Made by a program: the position numbers and the translations under genes. From positions 412,578 to 476,577 of the forward strand of contig WSXV01000002.1 of NCBI GenBank assembly GCA_009773475.1: a DNA stretch of 64,000 bases, in the 5' to 3' direction. The stretch comes from Desulfobulbaceae bacterium. GTDB taxonomy: Bacteria; Desulfobacterota; Desulfobulbia; Desulfobulbales; Desulfocapsaceae. Below are positions 8,620 to 17,892 of the stretch, one piece after another. The first letter of the stretch is position 1. Each line of letters opens with the position of its first letter. The notes under the pieces were generated by a model, which saw only the letters and a list, made by a program, of their open reading frames with translations, was not told the DNA's origin and made no database searches.

Positions 8620-8926
8620 GATTGATTGTATGAATGACGAATTGTGAGTGAGTTACAGATTGTTCTCTTGTTTTTTTCAACAAAACAATCTGCAAAAGGA
8701 ACTTGTCCCGTTCTTCGGGGTAGAAGTAAGATTGACGATATGAACAATGAGAATCGGCAAGAAATCTTGACACTTTGGTATCGATGTTTATCATTTTGGC
8801 CGAATTCAGGTAAAAAAGCAACGGAATAGGACAATGCGTTTTATTGGGTATTGGCTTACTCCGCAAAACGTTTCCGACAGGTGTCGGAGATGTCTTTAGA
8901 GAATCAGCAAAAATGAGGATGAACGC

Positions 8927-10813
8927 ATGACAAGCACCCAGACTACCACCCATGAATTTCAGGCAGAGACCAAGAAACTCCTTGATATTGTTATCCATTC
9001 ACTTTACACCGAACGCGATATTTTTGTCCGCGAATTAATCTCTAATGCCTCGGATGCCCTGGAAAAATTTCGGCATGAAAGCCTCACCGCAGGCGAGGGC
9101 TTTGACTCCCATATGCCGCTGGAAATCACCATTGATCTGGATGAAGAGAAGCATACCATGACCATCACTGATACCGGCATCGGTATGAGCAGGCATGAAC
9201 TGGAGGCCAATCTTGGCACCATCGCCCACTCCGGATCGAGCGCCTTTCTCGATGGTCTGGCCGAAGCGGCCAAGAAGGATGTGAGCCTGATTGGTCAGTT
9301 CGGGGTCGGCTTTTATGCCGCCTTTATGGCCGCGTCCACGGTTCGCGTGCAAAGCCGTTCCTGGGACGGGTCGGAGGGCCATGAATGGACCTCCGATGGT
9401 ACCGGCAGCTATACCATCAGCGAGTCACCCGGTCTGCATCGGGGAACCCGGATTATCATGGAGCTGAAGGATGACGCCCATGACTATGCCAAAAAATGGA
9501 AGGTGGAGAACATCATCAAGCAGTATTCCGCCTTTGTCCCCTTTCCGATCAAGCTGGCCGGGGAGACGGTGAATACCGTCCAGGCTCTTTGGACCCGCAG
9601 CAAAAGCGAGATCTCGGAGCAGGAGTACAATGATTTTTATAAGTTCATCGGCACGGCCACCGATGAGCCGCGCTATCGGCTCCATTTCTCCGCCGATGCG
9701 CCGCTGGCCATCAATGCCCTACTCTTTGTGCCCAAGGAGAATTTTGAGGTTATGGGCTTTGGGCGGGTAGAGTCCGGGGTTAACCTCTATTGCCAGCGCA
9801 TCCTGATTGATCAGCATTCGGAAAATGTCCTTCCGGATTGGCTGCGCTTCTTGAAAGGGGTGGTGGACAGCGAGGACCTGCCGCTCAATATCTCGCGTCA
9901 GTCCCTGCAGGATAACGCCCTGCTCGCCAAGCTGCGCAAGGTTATCACCAAGCGCTTTTTGAAATACCTTGATGAGCAGGCGCAGGAGGACCCGGAGGCC
10001 TATCTCGGCTTTTGGAAGACATTCGGTGTCTATCTGAAAGAGGGGCTTACCTCCGATTATGAGTTTCAGAAGGAGCTGGGCAGGTTGGTTCGTTTCGAGT
10101 CTTCGCGTTCGGAGGCGGGCAAACCCATTGCCCTCGCCGCCTATGTGGAGCGGATGAAGGAAGGGCAGGAGAATATTTATTATATCAATGGCGCAAGCCG
10201 CGCCGCCATTGAGGCCGGGCCCTATGTGGAGATGTTCACCCGCAAGGATATCGAGATCCTCTATACTCTCGACCCCATTGACGACTTTGTTCTCAGTCAT
10301 CTGGGCGAGTTTGACGGCAAGAAGCTGGTCTCAGCCGACCGGGCCGATCTCGATCTTGGCTCGCAGGAGAGCCCGGAGGAGAAGGAAGAGGGAGAAAAGC
10401 TGGAAGAGGCCCGGCTGGAGCAGGGGGCCAGGGCAGTGCTTATCAGCTGGCTGAAGGAGACCCTGCAGGACAAGGTCGCCGATGTGGTGGAGTCCAAACG
10501 GCTGGTCACGGCGCCCGCCATGATCGTCAATCCTGACGGCTATATGACCACCTCCATGGAACGGATCATGGCCGCCAGCCGGCGTGAAAAAGGGCAGGAG
10601 CCCATGAACAACAAAAAGAATCTGGAGATCAATACCGCAAGCCCTCTGATGAAACGGTTGGCCGAGCTGCAAAAAAGCGATGCGGCCTTTGCTGCCGAGG
10701 TGGCGGCCCAGATCTATGATAACGCCATGATTCAGGCAGGCCTGATGGTTGATCCTCTGGCCATGGTGGAGCGCAATTATAGAATTTTGAACCGGGTCGC
10801 AGGCGGGGCGTGA
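8927..10813 (+). CDS. htpG: Molecular chaperone HtpG (Hsp90)
   Basis: HEFQAETKKLLDIVIHSLYTERDIFVRELISNASDALEKFR...IGQFGVGFYAAFMAA. Confidence 0.98.
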   Translation: MTSTQTTTHEFQAETKKLLDIVIHSLYTERDIFVRELISNASDALEKFRHESLTAGEGFDSHMPLEITIDLDEEKHTMTITDTGIGMSRHELEANLGTIAHSGSSAFLDGLAEAAKKDVSLIGQFGVGFYAAFMAASTVRVQSRSWDGSEGHEWTSDGTGSYTISESPGLHRGTRIIMELKDDAHDYAKKWKVENIIKQYSAFVPFPIKLAGETVNTVQALWTRSKSEISEQEYNDFYKFIGTATDEPRYRLHFSADAPLAINALLFVPKENFEVMGFGRVESGVNLYCQRILIDQHSENVLPDWLRFLKGVVDSEDLPLNISRQSLQDNALLAKLRKVITKRFLKYLDEQAQEDPEAYLGFWKTFGVYLKEGLTSDYEFQKELGRLVRFESSRSEAGKPIALAAYVERMKEGQENIYYINGASRAAIEAGPYVEMFTRKDIEILYTLDPIDDFVLSHLGEFDGKKLVSADRADLDLGSQESPEEKEEGEKLEEARLEQGARAVLISWLKETLQDKVADVVESKRLVTAPAMIVNPDGYMTTSMERIMAASRREKGQEPMNNKKNLEINTASPLMKRLAELQKSDAAFAAEVAAQIYDNAMIQAGLMVDPLAMVERNYRILNRVAGGA

Positions 10814-10823
10814 TATGACATTT

Positions 10824-10856
10824 TCATAACAGTTTCATAACTGTTACATAACTGTT
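10824..10856. repeat. Three 11-bp direct repeats (T/A)CATAAC(A/T)GTT
   Basis: TCATAACAGTT TCATAACTGTT ACATAACTGTT, contiguous with 11-bp period, between htpG and the MCP gene. Confidence 0.85.
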
Positions 10857-11054
10857 GAAAAAAGGGGATTGCTCAGGTAGATAGTTCGAGGATGTTTGGT
10901 TTAACATCTGAAAACATCCAGGGCAGTTCCCTTTTTCGTTGAAGGAAGAGAAACGCTTCCGGCTCCGGATTGTCGCCGCTCCTGCTCGACTTCAGGATGT
11001 ACAAGCCTAGGGGGAGCCATTGAATCATGAAATACTCTACGTGGAGGATCTGTT

Positions 11055-12422
11055 TTGATTGAGGCGCTCAAGAATTTGTCGATCAAGTCAAAAATTTTCT
11101 GGTTTGTTGTCCCCTGTACAATCTCATTCGGGGTCCTTTTGACCTTTCTGGCCGTGTTTTTCCTCAATGACTTTAAAAAACAGTCAATCAATAATTTCAG
11201 CCAGGCAATGGTGACGCAACAGGCTTCGGTTAAAGGCGGTGGTGATTCCGCAGAGTCCGGTGTTCTGATTCAAGAGATGACCCGGAAAGCCGATGATATT
11301 ATCCGCAAGACTGCTGTTACCTTTATCTCCATCGTTGCGGCGGTCATTTTCCTTGCCGCCATCGGCGCCCTCTTTGTTGCCACCCAGATCGGCAAACCCA
11401 TTGGCAAGGTGGCTGATGGGCTGGAGAACATCAACTCGGGAGATGCCGACCTCACGCAACGCTTAGCTGTCACCACCGGTGATGAAACCGGGAAGGTTTC
11501 AACGCTCTTCAACACATTTTTGGCAAGACTTCAGGACATTATCAAAAGCCTGCAGGGAGACGCAGAACAACTCAAAGAGTCGGCAGGATCAATTTATGGT
11601 CTGATTGAAACGATCCAGGAGAAAACCGCCTCAGCGAATACAATCTCTCAGACGGTCTTCCGATCAGCAGGGTATCAAAGCAAGGAAATGGGCGCCATTG
11701 CTCTCCTGATAGAAGAGTCCGCCGGAAATTTCCATTCGATCTCAACCTCCGTTGGAGAATTGACTGCCACGGTGACCGAGATTGCCGGAACTTCCGCTAG
11801 AGCCCATGCAAACACCATGGAGACAACTTCCAGGATGGAAAAGACCCTGGGGAAGATTGCCGAACTTGGCCAGGCCGCCAATCAAATTGGGAAGGTCACC
11901 GAGACCATTTCGGAAATCTCTGATCAGGTGAATCTCCTTGCGCTCAATGCCACCATCGAAGCAGCCCGGGCCGGTGAAGCGGGGAAAGGCTTTGCCGTTG
12001 TGGCCAACGAAATCAAAGAGTTGGCCCGTCAGGTAGCAAACGCCGCTACAGAAATAAAGGCGCGCATAGAGGACGTGCAGCAAGCCACGCAGACGACCAT
12101 CGTTGAAATTCGTGATTCCGCTGAAACGATTTCCCAGAACAGTGAGATTGTCGCCACCATTGCCAGCGCCGTTGAAGAGCAGTCAGCGACAGTAAGTGAA
12201 ATTGCCAAATCGCTTGCTGAGGCCTCGGAGAAATTGGGCGATTCCAACAACAAGGTGTCCCAGGCATCGGTCTATGCCGCTGAAATGTCAAAGATGGCCA
12301 GCGCCGTATCCGAAAGGGTTACAGAGGTTGACGAGGCGGTCATGTCAATCTTCACCACCTCAGAGTTCCTTCAGCAGATGGCAATGAGATCTGCCGAAAA
12401 AACCCGCCAATTCAAGACTTGA
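11055..12422 (+). CDS. Methyl-accepting chemotaxis protein with short periplasmic segment
   Basis: Two TM segments, HAMP, and canonical signalling tip [41 protein letters not shown] start. Confidence 0.93.
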   Translation: MIEALKNLSIKSKIFWFVVPCTISFGVLLTFLAVFFLNDFKKQSINNFSQAMVTQQASVKGGGDSAESGVLIQEMTRKADDIIRKTAVTFISIVAAVIFLAAIGALFVATQIGKPIGKVADGLENINSGDADLTQRLAVTTGDETGKVSTLFNTFLARLQDIIKSLQGDAEQLKESAGSIYGLIETIQEKTASANTISQTVFRSAGYQSKEMGAIALLIEESAGNFHSISTSVGELTATVTEIAGTSARAHANTMETTSRMEKTLGKIAELGQAANQIGKVTETISEISDQVNLLALNATIEAARAGEAGKGFAVVANEIKELARQVANAATEIKARIEDVQQATQTTIVEIRDSAETISQNSEIVATIASAVEEQSATVSEIAKSLAEASEKLGDSNNKVSQASVYAAEMSKMASAVSERVTEVDEAVMSIFTTSEFLQQMAMRSAEKTRQFKT

Positions 12423-12651
12423 TAGAAAGATTGGGGCCTGTTGCAGGGCATTGAACGGCAAAATAATGAACGCCTTTTTCTTTCACTATGGAATTCAGTT
12501 TTGAGCTGGGTATTGACAAAGAATCAACCGCTTTTTACATTGATCTGACAATAAGCGGCTTTTAAAATTGAAATCACGACCCGGCGGCGGGATTGTTTCG
12601 CCGTCAGGTTATCTGTGCAACGAGTTTCTATTTATCAATGGAGAAAATGAG

Positions 12652-13101
12652 ATGTCCATGTACGTCCCATCTGTTTCAAGGATTTCACCCCGTCGTCTCG
12701 CTGTTTTGTTGACCGCAGCCCTGCTTCTTTTTGGGACGGCCGGCTGCTATAATACCCCTGTACGCCATCTGGCCGGGGATATCATCCTGATCAAGGCCGG
12801 CGAAACCACCCGTGAGGAGGCAAAAGCCATTATGGGCGAGCCGGATTCGACCCGACAGGTTTCCGCCACTGTGGAAGAGTGGATCTATCAGGAGGAAGAT
12901 AAGTCGATGTGGCAGAAGACCCCGGTGGTGGGCGACTCTTTTTCTGCTAAGGGCTATAAGACGGTGGCCTTGATGCTGGAAGGCAATGTTGTGACCGCTG
13001 CCCGTTATGGCACCTATGTGAAAGATGAGCTTGCCTGGAAAGAGGATTGTAAGTGGCAAAAGATTGAGGACAAACCGCAAGTAAAAGATGACAGCAAGTG
13101 A
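12652..13101 (+). CDS. SmpA/BamE-like outer-membrane lipoprotein
   Basis: Lipobox [41 protein letters not shown] resembles the SmpA/OmlA fold. Confidence 0.65.
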   Translation: MSMYVPSVSRISPRRLAVLLTAALLLFGTAGCYNTPVRHLAGDIILIKAGETTREEAKAIMGEPDSTRQVSATVEEWIYQEEDKSMWQKTPVVGDSFSAKGYKTVALMLEGNVVTAARYGTYVKDELAWKEDCKWQKIEDKPQVKDDSK

Positions 13102-13754
13102 TTGATTCGCGAGATTCTTTTGACACCATTCGGCAGCGGATGGTGCAGGAGCAGCTGATTCCCCGTGGTATCCATGATCCTCGGGTGTTGGCGGCCATGG
13201 GCGAGGTTCCGCGTCATCTTTTTGTCGACGATGCCATGCAGGCCCATGCCTATGGCGATTATCCTCTGCCCATCAGTGACGGGCAAACCATCTCCCAGCC
13301 CTTTATTGTGGCCATCATGACCCAGGCCCTGCAATTGACGGGAACGGAAAAAGTCCTGGAAGTCGGTACGGGTTCGGGGTATCAGGCGGTGATTCTGTCA
13401 AGGCTTTGCGCCAAGGTCTATACCGTTGAGCGATTGAACAGCCTGGTTGCCAGCTCGCGTCGGCTCTTTGATCGTCTGCGTTGCTATAATATCCAGTCCA
13501 AACTCGATGATGGGACCATGGGCTGGCTGGAGCATGCCCCCTATGATGCAATTATGGTGACGGCGGGTGGCCCTGAAATTCCCGAACCGCTTCTTGCTCA
13601 GCTGGCCGATCCCGGCCGTCTGGTAATCCCCGTTGGTGCACAGGATCAGCAGGAGCTCCAGCTTGTTACCAAAAAAGACGGCATTATCTCAGTGGAGCTT
13701 CTGGAGTATGTCCGTTTTGTTAGTTTGATCGGGGAGCATGGCTGGAACGGGTAA
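13098..13754 (+). CDS. pcm: Protein-L-isoaspartate O-methyltransferase
   Basis: [33 protein letters not shown]...[14 protein letters not shown]...[15 protein letters not shown]. Confidence 0.96.
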   Translation: MIDSRDSFDTIRQRMVQEQLIPRGIHDPRVLAAMGEVPRHLFVDDAMQAHAYGDYPLPISDGQTISQPFIVAIMTQALQLTGTEKVLEVGTGSGYQAVILSRLCAKVYTVERLNSLVASSRRLFDRLRCYNIQSKLDDGTMGWLEHAPYDAIMVTAGGPEIPEPLLAQLADPGRLVIPVGAQDQQELQLVTKKDGIISVELLEYVRFVSLIGEHGWNG

Positions 13755-13888
13755 GAGAGAGGGAAGGAGCCTGAGCTGAATGCTTCTGTGAGTCGTTACA
13801 AAATAACTTTGTCATTTATATCCATTTTGTACCGGCTCCTTATGCTACACAGACCAATACGTTGGTAAGGGTATTCGGTGACAGGGGC

Positions 13889-15859
13889 TTACATGATATT
13901 GCAGGTTGTCAGATCGCCGCTTCCTCCGGCGGAAATCTTTTGATAAAGTTCCCACAGATGTTCGTCGATTCTTTTTAAGCGGGAGTTTGTATCAGTCTTT
14001 AAGAACCGGCGTACAGCCCCCGGGCCGCCATTGTATGCCGCATAGGCAGCGCGGGCCGCCATGTCGGGATTGTTGTTTTCTTCTGCGACTTTTATGGCAT
14101 GCTGCTTGAAGTAACGCATCAAAATCTGATTCCCAGCCTGGATATTGTAGGCCACGTCTCCCTGTAAGCGATCCATGTTGTAGAATCCCCTCCACACATG
14201 CTGATTAATCTGCATGATCCCAAGTCCTCCCGCCTGGTTGCGGCGTGTCACGATCTTTTCATTCTTGAGTTCAAAGTGCTGCCAGCAACTTTCAATCATC
14301 GCCACCGTTGGAACCAGATTCAGAAAAATTTTGGTGTATCGCGGGTTCAGGTTGTCCCGTTTGATCTGTTCAAGGGCCAGTGCGGCCAGCAGTTGGGTCA
14401 TGATCTGCTCATACTCTGCTTCGTCTCCCTCATTGGGGACCCAGCGGTTTAAGCGCTGGTACAGGGTCGGTTTTATCGTATCGGGCAAGTCTTCGGCATG
14501 GGCGATTCCGATGAAGAAATTGAGCAGGGCTGCACTCACAGAAGAAGTTTGAGCTTGTGGCTCTGCGGGCTGCCTAGACGGTTCCACTGGAGGGGTCACA
14601 GGTGGTTGCGGCGTGGGGACTGGGGGCGGCTCCACTGACGGTAAAGGTTGCGGTGGAATGATTTCTATAACCGGAGGTTCCGGCTCTGGTTGAAATTGAA
14701 AAAGTTCGCGCAGGGCAGGGTCGATCTGCCAGTCAAAATGAAGGGGGTCTTCCTTACTGTCCGGCTGCATCATTCTGGCCAGGCGGCGTAGACCATCGCT
14801 GGTCAGATGAATGCCCAGACCCGGGGCGGTACGATCCAGGGTTAGCAAGGCATCGCCGGCATTAATAAAGGTCATATAGCGCAGCATTTTCTTCTGCATC
14901 AGGCCGGATTTGCCGCTGCTGCTTTCAACGATGGGGCGTAACTGTTCCCACACATCAATAAATAATTGGCGGAATGGATCCTTGTTTTCCACCGGCGACT
15001 GACCGGTCAGAATCATCAGGAGTTGATAGCGACTGGTGATGAGCAGGTCGAAGAGCTGTTCCTGGTGCAGAGAGTCACCAAGGTCGGTACTGAGCCCTTT
15101 GATGGTAAAGACCAGAAAGGCATCAATGGGTTCAAAGGCTTGTTGAAGTTTCTCCAGTTCCTCAAATCCCAAGGGGGCCTCCGTCGGCAACGGTGCGACG
15201 GGTTTGGTCTGGGCGTTGTCCACCGTCAGGAGCAGGGGGACGGTGATGCCATCGGCGCTTGCGCGCAGGGTGCCCACGGTCAGTGTGTTGAGGGCGGCCT
15301 CAAGCGGTGCGCTATCGGTGGGTGAGGCACAGGCGCGGAGCAGGTTGGAGATGTCCTTCTGGGGCATGGCCAGATCAAATCCATACTGCTCCAGCCGGGG
15401 ATGGAGAAAGCGTTTGGACAGATCCCAGGCAAATCCGGTGACCACCGGCTTACCGCCTTTTTCATTGTAGATGGCGGAGTCAAGAATGCGATAGCGCAAC
15501 TGCCATTGCGGATCGACGAAAAAATCCAGGCGCATGAGGACGAATCCGTTCCATTTGACCACTGACGGCAGAATTCCCAGTGAATCAAATCCCATGCTGG
15601 CATTGGCGTTGCAGCTAAAATAGGGCTGGCCGTCACGGATCGAAAGCTGGGGCTCGGAGATATGAAGGTAGTTGTAGGAACCCTGTTGAAAGAGTACAGT
15701 GGGCTTGCCGGGCTCCGGCGTAAAAGACTCCGCCAGGGCGTTCTGGAGAATCTGGGTCCGCAGGAAAAGGGGCAGCTCAACGGTTGCCGCACCCAAAGGG
15801 GATGGGGTGGTGGTAAACAGGAGTACGAGCAGAAAGAGTGATTGAATGATTCGTTGCAT
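13889..15859 (-). CDS. Lytic transglycosylase (C-terminal SLT domain) with large N-terminal domain
   Basis: C-terminal VPTVAMIESCWQHFELKNEKIVTRRNQAGGLGIMQINQHVWRG...YNGGPGAVRRF; signal peptide at MQRIIQSLFLLVLLFTTTPSPLGAA. Confidence 0.85.
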   Translation of the reverse strand: MQRIIQSLFLLVLLFTTTPSPLGAATVELPLFLRTQILQNALAESFTPEPGKPTVLFQQGSYNYLHISEPQLSIRDGQPYFSCNANASMGFDSLGILPSVVKWNGFVLMRLDFFVDPQWQLRYRILDSAIYNEKGGKPVVTGFAWDLSKRFLHPRLEQYGFDLAMPQKDISNLLRACASPTDSAPLEAALNTLTVGTLRASADGITVPLLLTVDNAQTKPVAPLPTEAPLGFEELEKLQQAFEPIDAFLVFTIKGLSTDLGDSLHQEQLFDLLITSRYQLLMILTGQSPVENKDPFRQLFIDVWEQLRPIVESSSGKSGLMQKKMLRYMTFINAGDALLTLDRTAPGLGIHLTSDGLRRLARMMQPDSKEDPLHFDWQIDPALRELFQFQPEPEPPVIEIIPPQPLPSVEPPPVPTPQPPVTPPVEPSRQPAEPQAQTSSVSAALLNFFIGIAHAEDLPDTIKPTLYQRLNRWVPNEGDEAEYEQIMTQLLAALALEQIKRDNLNPRYTKIFLNLVPTVAMIESCWQHFELKNEKIVTRRNQAGGLGIMQINQHVWRGFYNMDRLQGDVAYNIQAGNQILMRYFKQHAIKVAEENNNPDMAARAAYAAYNGGPGAVRRFLKTDTNSRLKRIDEHLWELYQKISAGGSGDLTTCNIM

Positions 15860-15970
15860 GCAGATTTGTTCGGTCAGGAGGGTTTCTTGCACCCCTTTTC
15901 ATTGATCATTTGCCAACTATTCTTCAGCACCCTATCACTTCCTCTAAAAACTTAAAACTTTTTCTAGAGT

Positions 15971-16792
15971 ATGCACGAGATAAAACCTGGTCAATCGATA
16001 GAATTATTGAAAGAGCTGCATATCCTTACCCGAGACGGCAAGATGAATCAGGATAGCCGGCGAAAACTCAAGCAGGTGAATCATCTCACCCAGTTTATTG
16101 CGCCGCTTCTCCAGGAGATTCAACAAAAACATGCGGATGTCCGTCTAGTCGACCATGGGGCCGGCAAGTCCTATCTGGGCTTTATCCTGTATGATCTTTT
16201 TTTTAAGAAGCAGGAGAATGATGCCAATGGGGCGCAAGTCTACGGGATCGAGACCCGTGAAGAACTGGTGCAGAAATCCCGGGAGTTGGCTAAGCGGCTG
16301 GGATTTTCCGGGATGACGTTTTTGAATCTGTCGGTGGCAGAGTCGATCATGTCGCCGGATCTCCCGGCCCGGGTGGATATGGTCACCGCCCTGCATGCCT
16401 GCGATACTGCCACCGATGATGCCATTCAATTTGGTCTATGCAAAGAGGCGCAGTTTATTGTGCTGGCCCCTTGCTGCCAGGCGGAAGTGGCAGCAGTGCT
16501 GAAGAAAAATAAGGGCAAACGGCTGGGGGGCGACATCCTCACCGAGATCTGGCGGCACCCCCTTCACACCCGTGAATTCGGCAGCCATATCACCAATGTC
16601 CTGCGCTGCCTGCAACTGGAGGCCCATGGCTATCAGGTAAATGTGACGGAGTTGGTAGGCTGGGAGCATTCCATGAAAAATGAGTTGATCATCGCCAGCT
16701 ATAAGGACTTGCCACGCAGGCGTCCGGCCCAGCGACTGGAAGAATTGCTGCATCTGCTGGGGTTGGAGGAGATGATGGGGCGGTTTAGGTGA
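15971..16792 (+). CDS. Class I SAM methyltransferase (METTL25/RRNAD1-like domain)
   Basis: LTQFIAPLLQEI...VRLVDHGAGKSYLGFILYDLF...VTALHACDTATDDAIQFGL..AQFIVLAPCCQAEV. Confidence 0.78.
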   Translation: MHEIKPGQSIELLKELHILTRDGKMNQDSRRKLKQVNHLTQFIAPLLQEIQQKHADVRLVDHGAGKSYLGFILYDLFFKKQENDANGAQVYGIETREELVQKSRELAKRLGFSGMTFLNLSVAESIMSPDLPARVDMVTALHACDTATDDAIQFGLCKEAQFIVLAPCCQAEVAAVLKKNKGKRLGGDILTEIWRHPLHTREFGSHITNVLRCLQLEAHGYQVNVTELVGWEHSMKNELIIASYKDLPRRRPAQRLEELLHLLGLEEMMGRFR

Positions 16793-17079
16793 CGTAGGCA
16801 AAGCCGGCAAGATCTTTTCCTTGCCGGCTTTGCCTACGTCACCTTATGCCGCTCGCCAAAAAACTGTCTATATTTCCTCGAAACTATCCGGCGAGCGGCC
16901 CGTGCCAAAACAGTAACCATGGCAAATTGCTTTTAATTTATCCGGCAAGATCTTTTCCTTGCCGGCTTTGCCTACGTCACCTTATGCCGCTCGCCAAAAA
17001 AACTGTCGATACTTCCTCAAAAGCATCCAGCGAGCAGACCTCGCCAAACCCGTAAACATACCAATTTGCTTTTAATCCC
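16789..17079. repeat. Double-hairpin element A: 23-bp perfect stem overlapping the upstream stop codon, followed by two ~138-bp tandem units
   Basis: GTGACGTAGGCAAAGCCGGCAAG-atcttttc-CTTGCCGGCTTTGCCTACGTCAC (16789-16842), then CTTATGCC and hairpin GCCGCTCGCC...GGCGAGCGGC. Second unit begins ~16942 (CCGGCAAGATCTTTTCCTTGCCGGCTTTGCCTACGTCACCTTATGCCGCTCGCC). Confidence 0.92.
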
Positions 17080-17083
17080 AGCC

Positions 17084-17554
17084 CTATCGCTGATACCGCC
17101 CGATTAACTGAGCAGAGGCCAGAATATGTCCTTCCATGGCTTGCTGTAAAGCCGGTTTCTTCGGAATTTGCAGGTTGGGCAGGAGGGTGTCCAGGGCGTA
17201 GAGTTTGTGAAAGTAGCGATGGCAGCCAATGGGCGGGCAAGGGCCTCCGTAGCAGGTTTGCTTCCCATCGCCTCGGCCGGATAGGGTTCCCTTGGGCAGC
17301 GACTGCTCATCAATGCCTTCTGGCAGGCCTGTGGAGGTGATTGGAATATTGTAGAGGAGCCAGTGTACCCATGTCATTTTCGGAGCCGCCGGGTCCGGGG
17401 CGTCAGGATCGTCGATGATCAGGACCAGACTCTTGGCCTCAGGAGGAATGCCTGTCCAGTGCAGGGGGGGAGAAATATTCAGACCATCGCAGGTGTAGGT
17501 GGCCGGTATCATGGCATTCTCGGTAAATGCTGGGGAGTTGATGGTAAGAGGCAT
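17084..17554 (-). CDS. YbhB/YbcL family Raf kinase inhibitor-like protein
   Basis: IPATYTCDGLNISPPLHWTGIPPEAKSLVLIIDDPDAPDPAAPKMTWVHWLLYNIP...YGGPCPPIGCHRYFHKLYALD. Confidence 0.96.
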   Translation of the reverse strand: MPLTINSPAFTENAMIPATYTCDGLNISPPLHWTGIPPEAKSLVLIIDDPDAPDPAAPKMTWVHWLLYNIPITSTGLPEGIDEQSLPKGTLSGRGDGKQTCYGGPCPPIGCHRYFHKLYALDTLLPNLQIPKKPALQQAMEGHILASAQLIGRYQR

Positions 17555-17892
17555 GGCTGGTCTCCTTGAAGAGGGATGAGGATGCAGGCTTTTCTTTATT
17601 TCAACACTTGAGATTGCGGAGTGTCAACTGAAAATTTTTGTTAGAGAATCAGTAAAAATGTAAATCAATAAAGAATAGAGGGGCTGGGGCGTTAGCCCCC
17701 TTGACAAGGGGCTATCTATCGGATATGAGAATATATTTATCTCTTGTGGGACAGCTCAAATTATTGATAACATTTTGATGTGAACGAGGGGGTTGAATTC
17801 CTTGTCATCATAAATTATGGCTTATAATGTCTTTTTGCAGGAATATGTAACAAAATCAGCTTCATACTCTCCAGTAATTTCGACCAACATAG

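Noticed and set aside
9035-10672. Antisense ORFs over htpG
   Set aside because: Shadow frames of a highly conserved gene.
16789-17079. Element A as a CRISPR array
   Set aside because: Only two units, no short direct-repeat/spacer pattern, strong hairpins and no cas genes.
8893-17660. Shared 20-mer TTAGAGAATCAG(C/T)AAAAATG near 8895 (upstream of htpG) and 17641
   Set aside because: One mismatch in AT-rich sequence; not clearly above chance in a 64 kb window and no further similarity.
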